Below are positions 59,030-64,000 of a stretch of DNA of 64,000 nt, piece by piece (the stretch's first letter is position 1; each line of letters begins with the position of its first letter). Under the pieces are notes generated by a model, which worked only from the letters and a program-made list of their open reading frames with translations, did not search any database and had not been told where the DNA came from. Made by a program: the position numbers and the translations under genes. The stretch spans positions 60,612,001-60,676,000 of the forward strand of contig CP136891.1 of the NCBI GenBank assembly GCA_034359265.1, in the 5' to 3' direction. Source of the DNA: Canna indica. Its lineage: Eukaryota > Streptophyta > Magnoliopsida > Zingiberales > Cannaceae.

Positions 59030-59236
59030 CTTATGACTTTTTTTAATACTATCCTTCAATATTTATAATATTACATAATAATATAAAAATTAAATCGTTG
59101 AATTAATTTCAAGCTCACAAAAGCATTGTTGCAAGCGAACGACGCAAACCATTGACAAACTTGTACTTTCGTCGTTGTAGATGAACGACGTTGGGACACT
59201 TAGCAATCTTGTAATGGAGATTGTCTTGACGAAAAC

Positions 59237-61121
59237 ATGGCTCGCAAAAGAAGTGGTGAAGCGAGTGGTGTCACCCAAGTGACGACGACCATTCCGGAGG
59301 AAGCGTTGGTGGAAGACCAAATGCAAGCTCAACAAACAAAGCAGTCTCATACTCGTCAAAGGTTAGATGAGATAGAAGCGGTGTTGACCACCCAACACGA
59401 GACAATTGTCGAACTCGAAATAGACATGGCCCAAATAGGCAAGCTGGCCGATGCTCAAGACTCACTCGAGTCGAAGTTGGGAGGGCTTCAAGACAACACA
59501 CATGAAATTGGAAGCAGTTAAGCATCTACAAAATGAAATTGCGGGACTCAGGGCGGCATTTTCATTACTAAATCGGGAGATACTCGGGAAGCGGCAACTA
59601 TCGACAATGCGAGGCGCGACACACCATGTCTAAACACCTAGACCAAAACCTCATAATAGGGCTTGTGATGTCAAGGGGGTTGTTTGAACTTCCTCTTTGA
59701 CTACAATATTTCAAGGTCACAAGAATGGGTGGACGATGAAGACATGAAAGTGTCCCTTGCAACAATGTATTTGTCTGAGGATATATGCAAAGTTTTGGTG
59801 GCGGACCCAAGTACCAAGATATTCAAAGGGGATAAATCAAGATCGATATTTTGGATGAACTAAAGGCACAATTTTTCCCCAAGAATGTGCAGCTCATTGC
59901 CCGAGGAAAGCTGCGGCAACTCCGTCATAACAATTCGATTCGAGAGTATGTGAAAGAGTTCTCAACTATCATGCTAGATATCCCGAACATTGCTGAAAGT
60001 GATCAATTATCCACCTTCCAAAAAGGCCTAAAGCCATGGGCACAACAAGAACTCTTTAGGAGGAACGTTAAGACCTTGACGGAAGAAAAGATAGTTGCAT
60101 AGCGACTCACTGACTACAACTCGAAAGAAAACCGAACAAAGGTGCCGCCCTACGAGCCGATAGTCATGAGACCCAACAAAGACAAGGAGATTGGCTCCTA
60201 CAAGGGTAAAGAAATCATAGGCGATACTAGAAGAAGGGAATACCCTCCAAGGGAATATCCTCCAAGAGAGTACCCTCCAAGAGGGAACATGCCACGATTC
60301 TCACCTTCGTGCTTCTTGTGTGGAGGATCACACATGGTACGTGAGTGCCCGCAACGCCAAGTCCTGATTGTGGAGACCGTGGCAAAACCATGTCATTGTT
60401 TCTATAAAGAAGGAAAAGGCCAATTCTTCTTCAATTCCCAACGTGGGGCCTACGGGGGACTACTCTGATGGGGATGAAGACACGAGAAGGCCAAACATGG
60501 GAGCAGTACGGCTGCTCAACGCACTCAAAACTCAAGTGAGGGGGGGGGGGTGTGTGATGCCCCGAGGAGAAGGGTCCCGAAGCGATGCACGAGCTGATGT
60601 TCATCTACATTGAGCTCAATGGTAGGAATACCCGAGCAGTGGTGGACTCGGGCACAACCCATAACAACATTGCCAATGAAGAGACAAGGCGACTGGGCTC
60701 AGGCTAGAGATGAGCTCAAGTTAGGTGAAAGTCATGAACTTTGACGCCCAAGAAATAAACAGTGTGGCCACAGATGTTCTGTTGAAGGTGGGGAAGTGGA
60801 AAGGGCATACCATCATGGTGGCAGTGTCCCTCAATGACTATCAAGTCATTCGAGTGATGGATTTCTTACAGACTGCAAAGGTGGTGCCAATGCTCTTCCT
60901 CGACACCCTTTGCTTAATGGGAGAGGCAAACCCCTGCATCGTCCCGGTAGTGTACTCGGCATCAAGGGATCACACAACAAGTTCCTCTCTGACATGCAAG
61001 TGAAGAAACAAATTCGGCGAGGCGAGCTCACGATGGTGGTTGCAGTCAAGTTAGAAGACCAACTCGATGGGGCGGAGTGAGAACCTGCTGCAGTGGCTAG
61101 TGTACTCAAGGAGTTCGAGGG
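59237..61121 (+). pseudogene. Ty3/gypsy gag and protease region, copy A2
   Basis: Same start (MARKRSGEASGVTQV) and layout as 15664-17563. Gag has a small deletion near 59855 (after DELKAQFF) and an extra stop at about 60102. The REYPP repeat, knuckle CFLCGGSHMVRECP and DSGTT protease motif are retained. The sequence ends at the duplication breakpoint, so reverse transcriptase and RNase H are absent. Confidence 0.87.
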
Positions 61122-61478
61122 AGAGGAAAGAAGAAACGACGAAGAGATGGTGAAGAAGAGAGTACTGCGGAGAATATTTGTAGAGAAAGGAAAGGGCGCA
61201 GACGCAAAGGGAAGCGTCGCGCGGTTGGAGAAAAATGGGCGCGAATTTTGTCGGAGGGGGAAAATGTCGCGCACCTTGAGAAAAAAAATGGGCGCAGAAT
61301 TTTATCGGTTGGAGGGAAAGCGAGTGATCGGCGGAAAAATAAGAGCGAATACGAGAAAAATAAGGTTTTATAAATTTTACCAACTGAATATATATTTGTC
61401 GGTAATTTTATTGATAATATCAATAAAAATTATCCGTCAGTAATAAATCCGTCGGTGAAACCTTATTTTCTTGTAGTG
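61122..61478 (+). mobile_element. Right end of a CACTA transposon
   Basis: It ends TTTTCTTGTAGTG (minus strand CACTACAAGAAAATAAGG), followed by ATA. Subterminal words include CCGTCGGT, TTGTCGGTAATTTT and TTATCCGTCAG. The inner part (61122-61340) is GC-richer (GGGCGCGAATTTTGTCGG, repeated in part at 61292). The flank after the end (ATAATTTAAGTGCTC) is the continuation of unit U2, whose left half ends at 35644 with ATA. It therefore marks the right border of the same insertion as 35645. Confidence 0.8.
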
Positions 61479-61660
61479 ATAATTTAAGTGCTCATACTTT
61501 ATGTTGGATTGTTGAGTTTATTTCAGGTTGAGTCGAGTACGTGGGCTCGATCAGAGCTCGGCTTGGGTGTGAATCAAATCGAATTAAGAGGCTAGATGAG
61601 ATGAGGGTATTCTTGGAAAAAGAAAAAATGAGGGGGAGGATTATAAACTAGGGGTGAGAA
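61479..61660. repeat. Right half of tandem unit U2
   Basis: AATTTAAGTGCTC to GGATTATAAACTAG matches U1 34806-34990, including GGATTGTTGAGTTTAT and AATCAAATCGAATTAAGAGG. Confidence 0.85.
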
Positions 61661-62429
61661 AAAATAATTGGTTTTTAGGTTAACTGAAAAATCGGTCCTA
61701 AATCGAATTGGTTTTTTCGGTTTCGAATTATATTTTTTTAAAATTCGATTTCCGGATTCAGGTTCGGTACGCGATTTAAAAAGTTCATCGATTTCGATTA
61801 ATTTTAATGATTTCATTATTCTTTATGATAGCTTCTTGAGTGTTAGTGGTCTGTACTCCTATCTTGATATAAGTTGATTCAAGCCACTAGACAATAGATA
61901 TATTGTGATCAGTGACCCTATCGGTTTTGATGTCAATAGATATAAATTTTAGTTGAACCTGGAATTAAATTGATTTGGTGCTGAAATTGATTTAGAAGTA
62001 CTGGAATTTAGTTTAGTTGATGCTGTAAATAATTTGGCAAATGCAAGAATTAAATTAACTAGGTGCTGTAAATAATTTGGCGATTGCAGAAATTGATTTT
62101 TTTAATGCTGAAATCAATTTATTATTTGTTGGAATTATTTTTGGTTCAAGTTGAAATTATTCGTTGTGTTGTCCCAAGTTGAGGACCTTGTGAATAAAAT
62201 AGATATATATATATATATAAATATACAAAATTTGAGAAAGGTATCCCATTTGGTACCCCATATAAGCATCATGTATAGTATTAGGATAATACTATATAGT
62301 GTTTGAGAAATGTATTAACTAATATCTGAACTAAAAATAGTACATCATAAGCTATCATAAGCTATATTAGTAATACACTTTCAAAGTTCTTCATTAGCAT
62401 GCATTAGAACTTTATTAGTAATAATCATT

Positions 62430-62521
62430 GCTATATTATATTATATTATATTATGTTATATTATATTATGTTATATTATATTATATTATATTATATTATA
62501 TTATATTATATTATATTATTA
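62430..62521. repeat. (TTATA)n microsatellite, long allele
   Basis: About 18 pentamer units with a few TTATG variants. The partner at 38583-38616 has about 7 units. Confidence 0.9.
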
Positions 62522-62542
62522 TTATAGTGTATATTACTATAT

Positions 62543-64000
62543 CACTACTAAAAACATCATCATTTGTGACGACTAACGCGGTCGCAACGCCATCGCATAA
62601 TGGAAATTACGACGATATCAACAGTCGCAAAATATCCGTTGCGGATAGGCGCGTCGTAGATTCTAAGCGACCGCCACGCCACCGTCGCCAAAGATGCATA
62701 TATTGTGACTGCAGATATGCATCGCAAACCATCGCATAGTTTTTTGCGACCAAAATGGCGACCGCACGTGACCGTTGCAAAGGCCATCACACTATTTTTT
62801 GCGACGATTTCATGCGACTATGTAGATGGGATCTGCGACGACTTTGGCGGTCGCAAAACAATCGTATATAGATATATATTTTTTTAAAAAATAAAGAATA
62901 TAAATTCTTGTTCCAATATTTAATTAAAATACAGACAAAAGATAGCAAATTATAATATATAGATATCAAAATATTATTTACATCGTATTAAAACAATAAT
63001 GTTTACATCATATCAAAATAAAATATAAAAAAAGTATATCAATGATCAAGCGGCGGGGGAGGCGGCGTGGAGAGGGGTTGCGTGGGGAGCACATCAGTTG
63101 GCGTCGATGATGATGATGGATCCGATGTTGATGTCGTCACGCCGAATGATGGGGGAGGTGGAGGAGCCGGAGCACCAGGTATGAAAGAAGATATATGTGT
63201 CATGTACTGAGTCATCTACGCCATATGTTGAGCCATCCGCGTCACAATATCTCTCATAGACAGCATGCCATAGCAGTTTCAATCGCTGCTAATCGATCTT
63301 GATCCGCACGTGATGTTAATGGACCAGCGACGGAGGAGATGAAAGCAGACGACCTTGCACCATGTGGTTGCAACAACGCCCGTGTGTGGGCCGTTGTGCC
63401 AATGCCATATACACGGCCGTGGCCGACGCCTGCCACCTGCATCCATGCGTCAACACCAAGCTGATGCTGCGCAGGATCACCTCCCCGCTGGGTCACCAAC
63501 TCACTATACGTGGCCTTTAAATAAAAGAAAATTAATTATACATAATAGAACTACATTTTTTTAAAAAATATTATCTTATATTACCAGTACCATCTCTAGC
63601 CTCCTACTGATGAACTCACCCCGGCGAGGACCATGCTGGTATCTATGTGTCTCCTTGAAGACCCTAAGAGGATTAGCAGGGATGAGCGTCCCCTACTCAT
63701 CTCGCATCCCCTACAATAAAATAAATATAATTAATTTTTCTATAATAATAAATGAATAATAAAAATAGTTATTAAATTACTTATCAATCGACGCTCATGG
63801 CTAATAAATGGGATGGACCCACCGGTATGTTGGGCAACGGATCCCTCGGCCAGCGTCATCCGATTTTGGTGCGCCGTTCGGGAGGCACCCTGTCATCCCT
63901 CCGATGCCCAAATGTTGCATAGCCGATCTCATACATCGACCTCCATCCAGATTAGTCCATGTCCCTTGAGCGCATCCATAGGTGTATCTCTGTTACCACC
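62543..64000 (-). mobile_element. CACTA (En/Spm) transposon, 3' part, runs off window
   Basis: The terminus CACTACTAAAAACATC at 62543 is followed by many short repeats of GTCGCAA and TTGCGAC types in both orientations (62565-62870), which fit CACTA subterminal repeats. Behind them lies a minus-strand Ptta-type gene. The element continues beyond 64000. Confidence 0.78.
63037..64000 (-). pseudogene. CACTA (En/Spm) Ptta-type protein, C-terminal half
   Basis: From high to low: AEGSVAQHTGGSIPF near 63830 (family hallmark), an intron-like AT-rich gap (63720-63780), ETHRYQHGPRRGEFISRRLE near 63610, a second AT-rich gap (63515-63590), then 63499-63254 with HQLGVDAWMQVAGVGHGRVY and GIGTTAHTRA, which matches the W-M-x-V-x-G...G-R-V-Y-G-L/I-G end of this family. 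A Pro-rich tail (APAPPP, PPPPPLDH) ends near 63037. At least one stop follows REIVTRMAQHMA, and one lies in MRDE/GTLIP. The role of these proteins in transposition is not well settled. This copy is probably inactive. Confidence 0.75.

Larger units (their letters stand above)
43264..61121. repeat. Copy A2 of the large direct segmental duplication
   Basis: Partner of 1-17563. The true duplicated unit extends further left in this copy, but the left side of A1 is outside the window. The right breakpoint at 61121 joins gypsy pol to a CACTA right end. It differs from A1 by point changes, small indels, a 45 bp block at 46372-46416 in place of 176 bp, a shortened hAT interior near 56545-56600, and the MITE at 57250-57766. 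Confidence 0.95.
61642..64000. repeat. Direct repeat R3 (partner of 37791-39111)
   Basis: Same order as R2, plus about 980 bp (62522-63504) that R2 lacks. It runs off the window end. It begins with the TAGGGGTGAGC-family repeat (61647) and non-coding sequence. Confidence 0.93.

Noticed and set aside
60846..61443. Minus- and plus-strand frames of 100-140 codons across 60846-61443
   Set aside because: They cross the junction between gypsy pol and the CACTA right end. They are antisense or out of frame to the gag-pol relic and have no counterpart in A1.
35645..61478. A single 25.8 kb CACTA element that captured the whole A2 block
   Set aside because: The ends share a target site, but R2 inside it is a direct copy of the flank just outside its right end, and A2 copies a neighbouring region with its own nested insertions. 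Tandem duplication plus two deletions explains both without giant capture.
62428..62739. 103-codon frame reading LYYIILYYVILYY
   Set aside because: It is a translation of the (TTATA)n microsatellite plus CACTA subterminal repeats.
1..64000. CRISPR array, bacterial operon or prophage-like system
   Set aside because: No evenly spaced repeats with unique spacers and no bacterial gene organisation; introns, LTRs and plant gene relics show plant nuclear DNA.

Overview
The window is AT-rich plant nuclear DNA, from a flowering plant and probably a dicot. The signs are Ty1/copia and Ty3/gypsy LTR retrotransposons, hAT, CACTA and Helitron-type DNA transposons, GT-AG introns, and fragments of plant genes (sucrose-phosphate phosphatase, a B-type cyclin-dependent kinase, a papain-like protease, a malectin-domain protein). 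I see no gene that looks intact; every recognisable coding segment carries stops, frameshifts or missing parts. Species cannot be named from the sequence alone.

The dominant structure is a large direct duplication. Positions 1-17563 (copy A1) reappear at 43264-61121 (copy A2), with the same order, the same nested insertions and the same target-site duplications. In order the shared block holds: a minus-strand copia element, exon-like fragments, a sucrose-phosphate phosphatase fragment, a repeat cluster, a copia gag remnant, a non-LTR retrotransposon fragment, a 2.7 kb hAT element carrying cyclin-dependent kinase exons, a papain-like protease pseudogene, and a Ty3/gypsy element. A second pair of direct repeats, 37791-39111 and 61642-64000 (R2 and R3), fits the same tandem duplication. 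I read the locus as a tandem duplication with an original period of about 43 kb. The two copies then suffered different deletions, each with one breakpoint inside the same CACTA element: its left end survives at 35645 and its right end at 61478.

Between the copies lie: 17564-20071, degraded gypsy pol and a minus-strand LTR with a gag fragment; 20180-20383, the first two putative exons of the papain-like gene; 20535-25500, a CACTA-like end, two pieces of a hAT transposase, an internally deleted copia element and a Helitron 3' end; 25724-31400, very AT-rich sequence with a hAT MITE, GC-rich palindromic islands and an open frame with an internal repeat; 31590-33245, a GC-richer block that resembles plant mitochondrial DNA; 33300-35644, AT-rich sequence with more palindromic islands and two tandem units; 35645-37790, the CACTA left part with its own sucrose-phosphate phosphatase exon; 37791-41857, a repeat copy, a CACTA transposase remnant, a gypsy integrase fragment and a malectin-like pseudogene interrupted by the full copia element.

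Relative order of events, by inference: the copia and hAT insertions came first, then the tandem duplication, then copy-specific events. The clearest copy-specific event is a 517 bp hAT MITE present in A2 only, with an intact empty site in A1.
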